Of a DNA stretch of 64,000 nucleotides, positions 35,167-48,400 are shown piece by piece. The DNA is taken from NCBI RefSeq assembly GCF_964340395.1, contig NC_135549.1, positions 23,949,842-24,013,841 of the forward strand. Direction: 5' to 3'. The translations under genes and the position numbers were made by a program. This stretch comes from Glandiceps talaboti (Eukaryota > Hemichordata > Enteropneusta > Spengelidae). The notes beneath the pieces were generated by a model. The model was not told the DNA's origin. It made no database searches and was given only the letters and a program-made list of their open reading frames with translations. Each line of letters starts with the position of its first letter. Positions within the stretch are counted from its first letter, which is position 1.

Positions 35167-36197
35167 TTAAAGTGACCATAATGATGAGAAATGAATATCG
35201 ATTTTGTGTGTTTTTTTTAAAAATTAATAACAAAACTTTACTGTGTATAGATAGTTGTCTTTGAGTTTAAAATGATATTTCATTTACCCATGCATATTTG
35301 TTTGTTTGTAACGTTTGTTTGTTTGTTTGTTTGTAACGCGGTTTCTGGGCTCCCTGTGCAGCAACGGGACACTACATTGTACATTCATTTGCCAATGGTT
35401 AATTGGATTACAACGGACATAAACTGTATTTTGTACCATGTTTAAAACGGGCGAGTTCTCGTCTTGCGTACGTACAATTGTATAATTCCACCCGGACTGT
35501 TTGAAAGCCATTTGAACTCCACATGTCGTGTCTATGAATATTGGCTGCTACATGAACTATAATTTGTTAGATAATGCCTGTCATCACCATAGTTACGTAT
35601 AAGCTTTGTTTCTTTATGTTGTATAAATCTGACGAGTGTTATCTGTGACTTATTGCAAGTTCTGTTTCATTGCATATAATAATATTTTTGGTTAAATACA
35701 ATATTATCAAAATTGATATGTTGTTCTAGTCGTCTCCTTTATGTGGTACTCCATTCTATCCCTTATAGTTATGTGTGTCACTCGACCACCTTGTGATAAT
35801 CTCCAATGAATATGACAGATTATAGTAACATAAATGTGGACTTACAGCAAGTATAACGAAGGCAACGCTTGGCTTGGACTGATAATGAGTAACACATTGA
35901 CATAAACTAATCCCCAGTAAAATGGGGGCACTATAAACCAAAAACTAACTAGGGGGTGGGGGTGGGGCTATACCCCTCTTAGATCACTATCTACTAGGAC
36001 GTACAATCTCTAATTCACCATTCACCAGTATCTCCAGATATCAATTCACGATCACCAAATATTAATGTGATTCGCCATTCAGCAGTAAGGCTTAAATTGT
36101 GTAAATTCGCCAATATCAAATATACAGGTTTATCATAGTTTGACTAGCCTTAGAATCATCTTAACATTACGTAAAGTGTATAATGGTGGAGTTTTCT

Positions 36198-36310
36198 ATC
36201 GGGCCGACAAAAAGTCACTGCCCCCCCCCCCCCCCCACACACACCTATAAAACCAAAAAGGAATGAGCCCCATCGCTTATTTCTAAAACATATTATGTTA
36301 ACCCCCCACC
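36198..36310. repeat. G/C-homopolymer-rich dispersed repeat, copy 2
   Basis: Shares TCGGGCCGACAAAAAGTCAC and the following poly-C and AAAACAT..GTTAACCCCCC pattern with 28110-28190. Further C- or G-runs and gggagggggtcctaggggtc-like text recur to about 36950. Confidence 0.55.
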
Positions 36311-37247
36311 CCATCACATTTACATGGCGGGTATTTCATCGTGACTCAGAGTGGACTGCTTGCCTATGTCTCGCAAATACTTAATACTAGAACATCACGT
36401 AATTAGTGACTGCATAGTGATGAAAGAAGTTTACATGCAGTAGAATGTATGAGGAAAAGGTTGGATGGGAATATGTACATCTCTCATGGGGGTTAATTCT
36501 AAAGGGGTCTCCGCCTAGAAACTCTGGATGTTGTGTGACTCTTCAAGCCGTCTATTCAGATATTTTCGGGCAATAATTTTCAAGCTTTACAAGACAGCAT
36601 CATCATATAACTAGCAACTAAATCGGTTTGATTTTAAAAAAAGGAGAGTTTAATATCATCTTGAGGGTTAAAGGTAGGGGTAGATCTTGGGATGGGGATA
36701 CGTCCACCTCTCATTGGCGATAGTTTCTTTACTTTAAGAGTCTGTTAAGGCAATTTTTAGATGTAAACAATAATTTCACAGCTGTAAAAGACAGTACCAT
36801 CTCAAATTAGCTATTAATCTTTATACATGGGGTTAAAGTGTTAGGAAAATTTAAATAACATCATGGCAGTAAAAGGTACATGTGGTTGTTGATTGAATGA
36901 GTACCTCCCATTCATCGGGGGAGGGGGAGGGGTCCTAGGGGTCTCCTTCTAGCAGATCGAGTTTTTGTAGCTCTATATACAGCTATTATTTTAAGTTATT
37001 CATAGCCTTTTAAGGTTATAACTTCGCAAATCCAAAAAGCTAAAGTTCATTTAAGTTTCGCATGTCACATACAAGTTGTAATAAAGTCTATAACATTGGT
37101 ATAGTGGCACTACTATAATTGCAGATAGTAAATTCACATATACCTACTGTGCTGACAGTTTTGTGTCTGGTGACTGACACATAACTGGCGCCCTCAACGA
37201 TGACCAAGGACTGAGCTACAATACCACACGGCATGAAAGCATAATAT

Positions 37248-37625
37248 AAATAATTGAATGACATGTAATCGTATATAAACTTTTATGCATTGAATGGTAT
37301 ATAATCATAAATATTTATGCCATTGACTGGCAGATAGGCATAATATAAATATTCATCTGTTGAATGGCATTTTTGTCATATTATGAACGTGTGCAGTTGA
37401 ATGGTGGTGGTCATATATTTATGCATTGAATGGCATAGTCATAATATAATCAGATATGCAGTTGAATGGTGCAATCATATATTTATGCAGTGAATGGCAG
37501 TCATAAATATTTAATATAATCATGTATGCAGTTGAGTGGCACATAGTTGTAATATATTATTTATGCATTAATCTAAATAATCATGCTATTATCATGAATG
37601 CATAATTTTGAATGGCAGCTGGGCA
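37248..37625. repeat. Degenerate minisatellite, TTGAATGGCAT-type units
   Basis: Irregular repeats of about 40-60 bases built on GCAGTTGAATGG followed by CATAATATAAATATTTATGC. Units are heavily diverged; about eight can be counted. Confidence 0.65.
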
Positions 37626-39672
37626 TTCAGTACCTGTCAATTGGACATTATATTGCAAATGCAGTTGGGAATTCTACCCATAGTCAAATACAATTCTTCA
37701 CCAGATAGAACAATTTGGCAATCTTTGGGAGTGCAACAATGACAGAAAGCTGTTTCAGACTATGTCTTTTTAAATAATATTACTGTAAAAAAAGAAAATA
37801 TACTGCAAATAGTTTTTTTTTTTTTACAAATTTATTTCAGAATTTAAGATAACAAATTCATAATACCCAATATGAATAGGAATTTGACAATTGAGAAAAT
37901 GCACCACTTTTAACTTTACCAAACACAATAATCCCAAATCCACCTTGCATTGAAAATAATTCAATACTCTAAAATAATCAAAGCTTTGATATTAGAACCC
38001 CAAGTACCATTTCTTTGCATGATAGTTCATGTAAGCACAAGTCATATGGCAAAACACTCGAATGAGGTATGAGCTAAGTGTGTTGCTATGGTTACTAAGT
38101 ACCAGGTCTCATTCCAATCACTTAAGTTGGTTGTCACTAGTTCCACAAGTGACTTGTGCCAACCTTATTCTTTTATTTCAGTCTTGTGTATATAGTCTGT
38201 GTGTTTTCCCGCCCACATGACTGTACAGATGGATCACATAAACAGCTGACTAAATTTCTTTTCCCCGAGAAGACAATGATTTTTTTTATGAAGCCAAGCA
38301 TAATCGTAAAGTGCCCAGCTGTTAATCCTGCCCATCTCTGAATAGTTCAGATGAAAGATCATTGACACTCCATGCAGCTCAGTGTGTATAAGCTATGGAA
38401 TAAATTACTATCAATTACCCACTGATACTGAAATACCATCGTATTCAGCCATATCAAGTTTTAATATATGGACCAAGAATACTGCATGTGACATTCTAAC
38501 AATATTTTGAATAACTTGGATCGTTCTCTCTGACAAAATATATGATCTGAAGTGTTACACAAGAGTCGAGTTTGTTGCCACTGGAGTCTGTGAAAGACTC
38601 CACGGGATACTATGTTGTCGATATTAAGACTCAGGTGTTACTTTTTGCACTGTATAACCTAGAATGCAATCAATTTGTACCTTGCATGCTGTTAATGGCC
38701 GACGACATCACTGTGGATTGTCGATTGCGATGAGCTGACATGCCTTAAGGCTTCATCTTCATCAACTACCTCTAACTATAAATCAACTGTCGTCAATTTA
38801 GTTTCAAACGACCATTGTAGTCACTAGAGATGGGCCATATGTCACATTTACTGCCATCTTTGTACACAGTGCAAGGCACAGGTGTGAGGAGATAACACCT
38901 TGCAGCCATGTCACATGGCAGACACATTCTCATATTTGTTTTACGTCCTTGAAGTAGCTGCTATTTTTGAGGGCACATAGAGGAATTACTTTTAAGGGCA
39001 GCACTTTTTATTTCTGTATTTCTAATGACCAACCAACCCATCCAACAGTATATTTCTAAGGTTCAACAAAATAATTTTTAAAAAATGATGTTTCTACAGC
39101 TGAATCAGAGAAATACAACAATGTCACTGATGGTATAAAGGTCAAATATTTTTCTGGATGAAAATTACTATTCATTGCTGAAATTTGTGACCTTAAATAA
39201 AACAAATTAATACTTCATAGTTTCCTTGCGACTTTAAAATTGTCATTTCTAATCCACACTGTCAAAAAAAATCATGATTATTAATTGAAAGCATCGCAAA
39301 TTTTAAGTAATGATTTCTGTGATAAGAAATTTAAATTTTTGCATTTTACAGACTCAAAACTAGTTCCCAAAGGCTATTTTCTTTCCTCCAATTTTTGTCA
39401 TTTTCATGTACATTTGTACAGTAGAAATAAAAAAAACCTGTACATTTTCAATGCAGCTTTACCATATAATGTGTTTATAAGTACCTCCATGTATATGCCA
39501 ACATACTACAAGTACACAGATAGTGATTACCTGGTACAATAATTCATTTTTACATGTACTAAATTTTTGCTCTTTTTACTGTCTTTTCTTTTCTAGTTTT
39601 GAAACAATCATATAATAATAAAATAATTCTTAAACATGACTAGCCCAGAAGCTATCCTGTTATATACCTCTG

Positions 39673-39705
<33 letters not shown>

Positions 39706-41527
39706 GTGCGTGTGCGCACATGTGTGTGCATGTGTGTGTCTGTGTGCATAAGAAAAGAGAGATTATGAATACCTGTTGTTTTCAGTGAAAACCGAATCAC
39801 TGAAGTATTTACAGAAACCATCCAGAATAGAAATTGCATAAAAGCATAACATTTACATACATGTAGATAGAAGTGTTTTTAAACTCTTAGACTGTCACAT
39901 AATTTGGATTTTCAATTTCATGGCAAATATGATTTTGGAATATTCATCACCTCTCTTGATCACTCACCTCAATGTTTAACTTAAAACCAGGAAGAGCATG
40001 TATCAATGTAGACTGTAAGATATGCCAAGTTATTCAGCCCTCACTGGCCTCCTCCTCTGAGAGGGGTTGGCCGATGTGTGAGGATGCCCAGTCACGGAGT
40101 ACCTTACACACTTAGTATCAAAGTTGGTTTCTTTGTACAAAAACTGATTTCAGCTATACTTTTACTCATAAATTGATATGTTGTTCTGTTTTATTGCATG
40201 TGAAGCAATTAATCTTCAATATATGACAATAAAACAATTCAACTGCAATATTCATTACTATAATGTACAAATATCGTTTTAGCTGACATGGAAGTATTTT
40301 TTCTTCAAAACTTGATATCAACGAAAATCAGAGTACTTGATAAAAAAAATTTTTAACCAAGTTTACATGTCTTCCATCTATCTTTGAAATATTGAAATGT
40401 TTTGTTTACCTAGTACGCTATTGGACCTCCTCTAACTCAGTGAGGGTTGGGTGTGTGGGGGATGGGGTGGTGGTGGTGGTGACATCTTACATTTTGTATA
40501 TCTACTACTACTACTACTACTTCTACTACTACCACTACTACCTGAAGTCTGAAGTGAACTGGTGAACATAATTCATAACATGCAAAAAAAAAAATTCTTG
40601 TGGGAAGAGGAAGACAAGATTATTGTATATTTCATTTTTTTTTTACATTTACAAATTTCCTACCTTTAATAGTAAGTTGGATTATATGATTATATCATTC
40701 TCGGTATCAAATTTATCCCTTGTTATGTACAATTTATTTGCCACTACTTTAGACAGCAAATACCTTTTTTTCTGTGTGGGAGATGTTAGATTGAGGTTGG
40801 AAAAAGATACAAAATATTACATTGTTTGAAAAAATCTGTAACCTCATATTTATCTGGGGTTTTTTTTCCAACTGTAATCTGACAAAGTATATTGAATTTC
40901 TATAGTCTCTTATAAGGACATACATTCAGGTAAATTTAATGGCGTAAGCTGCTTTTTTTCACTTCTACTTTAAAATAATTTGCGAAAAAACTACTCGCAT
41001 AAATCAATGACTGAACTGAATCTAGTACATACTATGCCTAAATATGCAGCATTGAGCTTTGCCAATGGCGAGAATGCTTCAGACTTTGTAAGTACTGGAA
41101 ATACCACAAGTACATTTTAAACATGCATCACATATTAACCCCTATTTAAAACAAATGAACTCAGTTTGTGCCCCCTTTAACCTTGTGCAACTAAGAATAG
41201 TTGAATCGGATTTCGTAATATATTCAAATATCTAATGCAAAAATAGAAGAGTCAATCCGAGCTTTGAAAGTGGCTGAAAAGATATTTAAATACACGTATA
41301 ACACGTACAACTCATTGCATAAAGGTGAAAAGTAGTAGCCTCTCTGAGGACTTGATGTTATCCAAATTCAGACATGGAGAGTAATCTAACAAAGTACTAT
41401 CTTGTCAGGGGAACCTGAGGGAATAAACAAGTTCATTTGCTTTAGTCGCAACCAATTGCTTTTTTCCTACTTAGCTTTTTTGCCACACAACTTCTCACCA
41501 AAATGGTAATTTTCCTAATCAAACATG

Positions 41528-42177
41528 GCCCTTTAATGCCTGACACCCTATATATAGGGTATATATAATTACAATGAATTACAGAAACCAAGTCATTAAA
41601 GCCTGATACCCTATATATAGGGTATAATTACATAGAGTTACAGAAACCAAGTCATTAAAGCCTGATACCCTATATATAGGGTATAATTACATTGAATTAC
41701 AGAAACCAAGTCATTAAAGCCTGATACCCTATATATAGGGTATAATTACATAGAGTTACAGAAACCAAGTCATTAAAGCCTGATACCCTATATATAGGGT
41801 ATAATTACATAGAGTTACAGAAACCAAGTCATTAAAGCCTGATACCCTATATATAGGGTGGAATTACATAGAGTTACAGAAACCAAGTCATTAAACCCTG
41901 ATACCCTATATATAGGGTATAATTACATAGAGTTACAGAAACCAAGTCATTAAAGCCTGATACCCTATATATAGGGTGGAATTACATAGAGTTACAGAAA
42001 CCAAGTCATTAAATCCTGATACCCTATATATAGGGTGGAATTACATAGAGTTACAGAAACCAAGTCATTAAAGCCTGATACCCTACATGTAGGGTGTAAT
42101 TACATAGAGTTACAGAAACCAAGCCATTAAAACCTGACCCTACAGGGTGTAATTACATAGTTATAGAAACAAAGTCA
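41528..42177. repeat. 59-bp tandem array with a palindrome in each unit
   Basis: Eleven units; after the first, spacing is exactly 59 bases. Each carries the self-complementary core ACCCTATATATAGGGT, at 41545, 41608, 41667, 41726, 41785, 41844, 41903, 41962 and 42021. The unit at 42080 has ACCCTACATGTAGGGT, with both sides changed so the palindrome is kept. The last (42137) is shortened to ACCCTACAGGGT. Units also share AATTACATAGAGTTACAGAA. The array begins about 110 bases beyond the MGLL stop on the minus strand, so it may lie in the MGLL 3' UTR. It has no variable spacers and is not a CRISPR array. Confidence 0.93.
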
Positions 42178-42288
42178 TAAGTAACAACCGAATATTCAAA
42201 TAAGGTTAGAAAGATTTGCTTTCTACGGTATAATGTCGTAAACAGACAAGTTCCCCAAAACTTTGTAAATGTATCCATATTTGCATGA

Positions 42289-42429
42289 TTATTCTCTAAG
42301 GTGGACATCTGATGCTTTGACAGGGTTTTGTGACATTCTTTGCATAATCCATGCGACAAGGTCTCTGATTACAATGGCGGCATCTTCTTTTGGTTCCTTG
42401 TGCAGTGCATGCCAATGTCCGGGATATAC
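42289..42429 (-). CDS. MGLL: MGLL coding exon 7 (catalytic His)
   Basis: Residues 260-305 and stop TAA. VYPGHWHALHKEPKED holds His266, matching human YEGAYHVLHKELPE. Acceptor attctag. Confidence 0.95.
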   Translation of the reverse strand, partial: VYPGHWHALHKEPKEDAAIVIRDLVAWIMQRMSQNPVKASDVHLRE

Positions 42430-45400
42430 CTAGAATAGAATGAACACATTTATGACATTACATAACTCAGAAGTAAAAATCTTGCTGCTACTTTTGTTCA
42501 AGAAAACTTCCAACGTATTGTATAGATTGGCACCAGTCCATTGGGGGATTTTTTTTGTTTTTTGTTTTAATGTTTCGAATTTGTTACTAAGGTAAGGTTA
42601 CTATATATGCAAATTAGTCTTAGTACCCACTCATCTGATTTGCTAGAGAAATCTGTGCAGTTGTCTTATCATTCTCTCTTTGTTCACTCTTTATTGACAA
42701 CTTTCAGTCGATAACATCTGAGCGCTGGTGACTTTAATACACCAGTCCCTTGGGAGGTTACCCCGAGAAAAATTCCAAAAATAGTTGACCACTTTGACCT
42801 TCCTGAAATTTTAAAATGACTCACAAATTCAAAACATTTTAAGATTATGAGACATAAAAAATCTCCCAAGAGACTGGTGCCAGTCTATCTATTGTACATT
42901 AAACTCATAAAAAAAACCTCTTGGGTACAAATTCTTTAAACAGATAAGTCAAAATGATGTCTAAATTTTAGAATTGGAAATGGCCATAAATGTTGTGTTC
43001 ACAGGAAATTACAGATTTCCTTGAAAATAAGATGATGATTCCCCAAATTATTTTATTATTTTAAAAAGACAAAGGAACAAGGTGTCATGTGGCAAACTTT
43101 CGAGAGATTTCAAGAACTTTTATTTTCAGGGAAATTGCTCTTCAAAGGTGTATTCTATCTTAAACCACATACATTATTAATGTATGAAATCAAAGATAAA
43201 TGTTTGCTATATCATATGCTTAATCTTCACTTGCCAACTACAAAGTCTCACTCCAGGCAGAGATTTGAAGTGACAAGATGTCCACATTCACATGAATCAT
43301 AATTATTGAAATATCTCAGTAGCTATTTGTTGAGGTTTTCAATATGTAGGCGAACACCCTGTAAAATTTACAGTTTTTTATACTACATGTAATTACAATA
43401 ATGTAACTTTTTCAGTATAATTTCTACATGTAATGTGTATCAGTAAAGTGTCACAGGAAAACGTTTCACATTTCAAGTTTCAATTATTCACATAAACACA
43501 AATGGCATGTAAATATTTATTAAGACCCTTGCAACAAAATACTTTGCTTGTAAGAGTGAAGGGGGGATGTGGAAGGGTGAGGATCTCCGTACACTGAGAC
43601 TTCAACCACGTAAGGCCATTCTCTATATTTGTCTTTCTATATACAGGTGTATAAAAATTATAAGTGTAATTATTCGTTTAGTATGTGAAACAATACATAT
43701 TATTACAACCCCATGACACGCCTCAGCAAGTTTGGGGTACTTAGGGTATTTGCATGAGGACCTGCAGTGTTATCTGTGTTTGTACTTTCATGAGTGTAGC
43801 AGGTCAAAGTACAGCAGAAACATCGCAAGCACTAAATTACAAATACCCCAAACACTACTGTATGCATACACACAGGTGCAAGTAATCACTGGTGTATATG
43901 TAATAATTAACAATTGACAGTTGACACTTAATTTTTTCATACACAGGACCAAGTTCCTATGCATCGATATCCCATAATCTATTGCTGCCTTCAGTGGCGC
44001 CATGTTTGCCTTATCACATAGTTTATGTTACACGCTCACCGACTTTCTGAAGAAGATACTGTGACACACAACTTTCAGGGTGTTGATAGTAATTAATTCA
44101 TAAATAGAATAGGCTGGCACAATTCTGAAGTATATTCTATTAAATTACAATTATATACAATTCCATCAAAAGCTAGTGCAGTGTATATACATGTGTATTA
44201 TATATACAAATGTAGTAGTTGTATGTCAACCAGTGGCCAGCATTCCTGTACATACTTTGTCAAAATCTGTTCCATTGGTCTAGAAATTTCGGCAAAGACG
44301 AATAGTTTTAAAATTTGTATTTGTACACTATGGTTTTATGAAAAAATCCAATATGGCCCTCACTGAATGCAGCACTCTCTTGGAAAGTTGAACCAAAAGT
44401 TGTGGAGGTCAACTTTTTTTACAGTAGTGCTACGTAGGCGTTTGACATATGACATATTTTATCATTTATCTGTAAGATATATTTTGTTTTTCGTCTAAAT
44501 TGGGCTTCTCTTACAATAGAAGTAAAAGTATGTGGTATCTGATTGAGTATCCAACATCTGATATCACAACATTTTTATCTTACAGACTAATTAATCAAAT
44601 AAATCACTCATACCTGTAGATGTTTATCAGTACTCTGTGCTTTTTCTACCAATAGTTGTGCACCAGATGGTTCAACCAATTTATCTTGGTCTCCTTGCTG
44701 CACCAAAAACGGAAACTTGATCATTGGTAGTTTGCGCTGAAGTTCATAGAGAGCATCGAGTGTCCTCACTGACCACCTAGCTTTCATACCACCATGGTAA
44801 ACCAATGGATCATTTGTATACAACTCCACCTGTGAGAAAAATATACTTGATAGTCCGACAGACACATTTCAAAAAGGGAAGCAGTGGTTGGTGATCAATG
44901 TATCATGTGATGTACAATCTCCGAAATATGATTCGTTACATAGTCATCATGTGGTTAGTACTAGTCACATCTGATTGGATTCCGATGTCAAATGACTGTC
45001 AAGATCATGTCAAAGGTGTCAACTCAGAAATATGGTGAAGTTAAGATTATATAGTTCTTTTTCTTAAATAACTTGATGAGTAATCACATAGTGTTGTATC
45101 ATTTGCATGAGTTTGAGCTTTAGGGTACATGTTTGTACAGAATGTTTGTTAAATGAACCGATATATTGTTTACTCTCCACATATCACAAGAGACATGTAC
45201 GGTAGTACATGTATTTCAAGATGCAATTTCGATCTTAAAATAGCCTTTTCTTTATTTAAAAAAGAAAAAAGAAAACAGTCATTCAAAAATTATGTCATGA
45301 ATATATTAATTTAAAAGTGATTCCTACCAACTATTATGTTTGCTACAAACCACATTGTCTAATGTACAGGTGTATGATAGTGGACATGGTTACTGATCTA

Positions 45401-48400
45401 ACTTGAACTTAAAAGTCAATATTCCCCACAGAAATATATTATAATCTATTTTATGTGAATACACAAATAACACTTGAGAACTCTTGATTTAGAGGCAGGA
45501 TTTTTGATCAAAAGAAACTTATTCCAGGCAGTCCTTTAATTTTGACATTTGCATAACATAGTAATCTATTTTTGAAAATGTATTGAACCTTTCATGGTCA
45601 CTTCTCTGACAAACTGGTGTTGTTTTTTTAAACGCTGAAAGTCCACGAAAATACATGTATATCACGTCACTCACCTCTTTGGGGTCCCTGCTAACATATT
45701 CTGGTTTGATCTTATCTATTTGAAACTGTGGCATGACATAGGCTGTCATCCTGGCTAGAAACACCTGACCAGAAATAAGATGATGACAAGTATATAATAA
45801 CAATAAGTTTACTTATTTGACAATAATCTTTAGTTATACTGGATAGAAACACTTGTCTCCCAAGAAGTCTAGTGAGGGGGCAATCCCTCATGGTGTTTGA
45901 ATATGCAGGAGGTAATCAGAGTAACCGGGGAAAACCTGCGCTGTTCGGTAGAGTCAAACTGAATGACACTCTTCATACTTATTTACTTACAGCATGGTAA
46001 ATTTAATCAAACTCTGCATGGGTTCAAACCCTGACTGAAGTGGTAAGGGGCACATGGTTTAACCATTCGGCCACCGACAGATCAAATCTTTCAAAAAGAC
46101 AAAGTTCCACCAACCCCACCCCTATACTAAACCATGTGACTTATCAATGAAATGGGAACAAATAGGATCCAGTCAGGGTCAAGATCAAATATAAAGACAC
46201 TAGTAGAAAGGTCATATCTGATAAACTGGGGCAGATACTAGAATTAAATGTCAGTACCTTCTTCTGAGCTTCTGAAGTAAAACCATGACTACAATTACAA
46301 ATGGTGAATTTTGACATCAAAGTTTAACCTGATGGGGTGGGAGTGGGAGTGGGGGTTAATTATCTTCATTGTGATTTTAACAAATCAGTGAAATCATGTC
46401 TCAAAAAAGTACCCTCTAGGAATGTTCCAGTTCATGGTAAAACCTGATTTGTGATTTGATTTGAATGGCACCGAGCCTCGCTAATAGTGAGAGTGTGGAG
46501 CCTCGCTAATAGTGAGTTTGGAACATCGCTAATAGTGAGAGTGTGGAGCCTAGCTAATACTATAATAGTGAGAGTGTGGAGCCTTGCTAATAATAGTGAG
46601 TGTGGCTATTCCATCTATATATAAGGATGTTTACTACTAGATCAACTGACCAAACATTGCTTATAAATGGCAATTATGCATGCTAATTAAATAAATTAGT
46701 TCTAGCCATTACACCCCCCCCCCCCCAACTGTTTGTGCCAATCTTTTTTGAATTGAGCTTGCCGTTTTTGAGAAAATAATCATCGTAGAATACAGATACA
46801 GACAACATAAAAAAAAAATTCTCCTTTATTACAGAAGGTAAAAACTTGTATTGCTGCATAACTTTACTGATATTATTATAATAACATTCAGGTAATGGTA
46901 TCCAGTGACATTAAACAAATTTAAAACATTTCCCACTAAACTTTCAGACATCTTCTTTTTCACAACATATTATCAACACAATTCTTGTTTCCTAAATACA
47001 GCCACTGGCATCGGATTAAAATCTAAAGGGGGAATATGGTTCAATATTGCTTTTACCTTTATTAGTTTACCTTCATATACTATCATTTGTTTTCGGGTTT
47101 GTTGTTCTGGGTGCTCACTCCCAATTATTGAGTTGTATCCCCGCATCAGATTTTAATCAGATTGGGTTGATTAAAATTGTCAAATTTTATTTCGTCCCAC
47201 AATACAAGTATTGTGCTAATGAGCATGAATGGAAAAACCTTCAAAACAAATTAGATAACCAGAAATCCTTTTTTTCCAATTCATGTTAAAGGTTATAGGT
47301 AAAGTATTTGATGTGAATAGTATTAGTACAGAGCAACTGAGTGATACACTCACAAGTAATTTAAGTGTTTCCACGTCAATTGACCTAATTTGTTCATACA
47401 AGTCCTCTCTCCAATGACTTATCGATTCTAAAAGAGCAAATTGAATTTTCAAACAACCTGTCAGCCCTTCAGCCTAAGTACATGTTTACATATAGTGTAT
47501 ACCATCATCAAATAGAAAATGAGATGTTAATTCTCTGTCTATGAATTTTGATCATGTAACATCAATAAAGCAATTAGATTGGTCACATGACATCAAGAAC
47601 AAGTCTTCGTAGAAGACAAGTCCTCCTCAAATATGCTACTTCTATGTGACTGAATGGAAACATGATTTTAAAAGAAATTGGTGGCAACAATTAATACTAC
47701 AAAGTGTCTGCAGATAATGCAGGAAATTGCTGAATTTAAAGGTAATTGAATCTGAAGATCCAGGTCAAGGCATATTACCTACAAGCATGATTTAAAAGAA
47801 TTGACAATATATATAAATACTGCAATGAGGCTGTGATAGGCAGGAATTGGCTTGATTTTGATAATTGACCCTGAAGGTCAAGGTCAAAAGCCCAAGGTCT
47901 CAAAAGATAGCTTGCATCTGATAATATGGGGTAGTATTAAACTTGAATGGAGTCGCTAGGTACATGTATTACAGTTTTTGAGTTATGCAGTAAATATTGA
48001 TTGACAAATACATGTCTGGCTGCTAAATAGTGATATGAGCAACAAAGATAATGCTTCTGTATAATTCTTATTTCAATATTACTTGTAAACATCATTTACA
48101 AGAAATTGTACAAATTGTACAATGTGTCTGTGATAGGCAGGAATTGGCTTGACTTTGATATTTGACCCCAAAGGTCTTGAACCAAGTCTCTAAGACTATG
48201 TATTCAGTTTTGAGTTATGCAGTAAATATTGATTATCAACTACAAATATGGCCGCCACATGGTCAAATTTGCATAAAGAAAAAATTATGATGTGCATATG
48301 TCATGTCACCTTTGTACCAGGTTTGAAAGAAATCGGATATTGCATATCTGAGAAATTATGTATTATGGACAGATGGATGGACGGATGCACGCACAAATGG

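Larger units (their letters stand above)
34312..42288. other. Intergenic region between convergent otopetrin and MGLL
   Basis: Holds both 3' ends. AATAAA at 34484 suits otopetrin. No coding exon is supported. Named repeats inside are listed separately. The stretches 35300-36190, 37640-39660 and 39760-41520 look like plain AT-rich DNA apart from a short TG array near 39680-39745 and CTA repeats near 40502-40545. Confidence 0.55.

Noticed and set aside
41545-42095. Interstitial telomere repeats, suggested by CCCTA and TAGGG
   Set aside because: The units are not TTAGGG tandem repeats; the motifs are halves of a palindrome inside a 59-bp unit.
41528-42177. CRISPR-like repeat array
   Set aside because: The units are continuous 59-bp copies with no variable spacers, and the DNA is animal nuclear.
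46018-46080. tRNA gene
   Set aside because: A-box and B-box-like text is present, but no clean cloverleaf forms and a SINE body follows.
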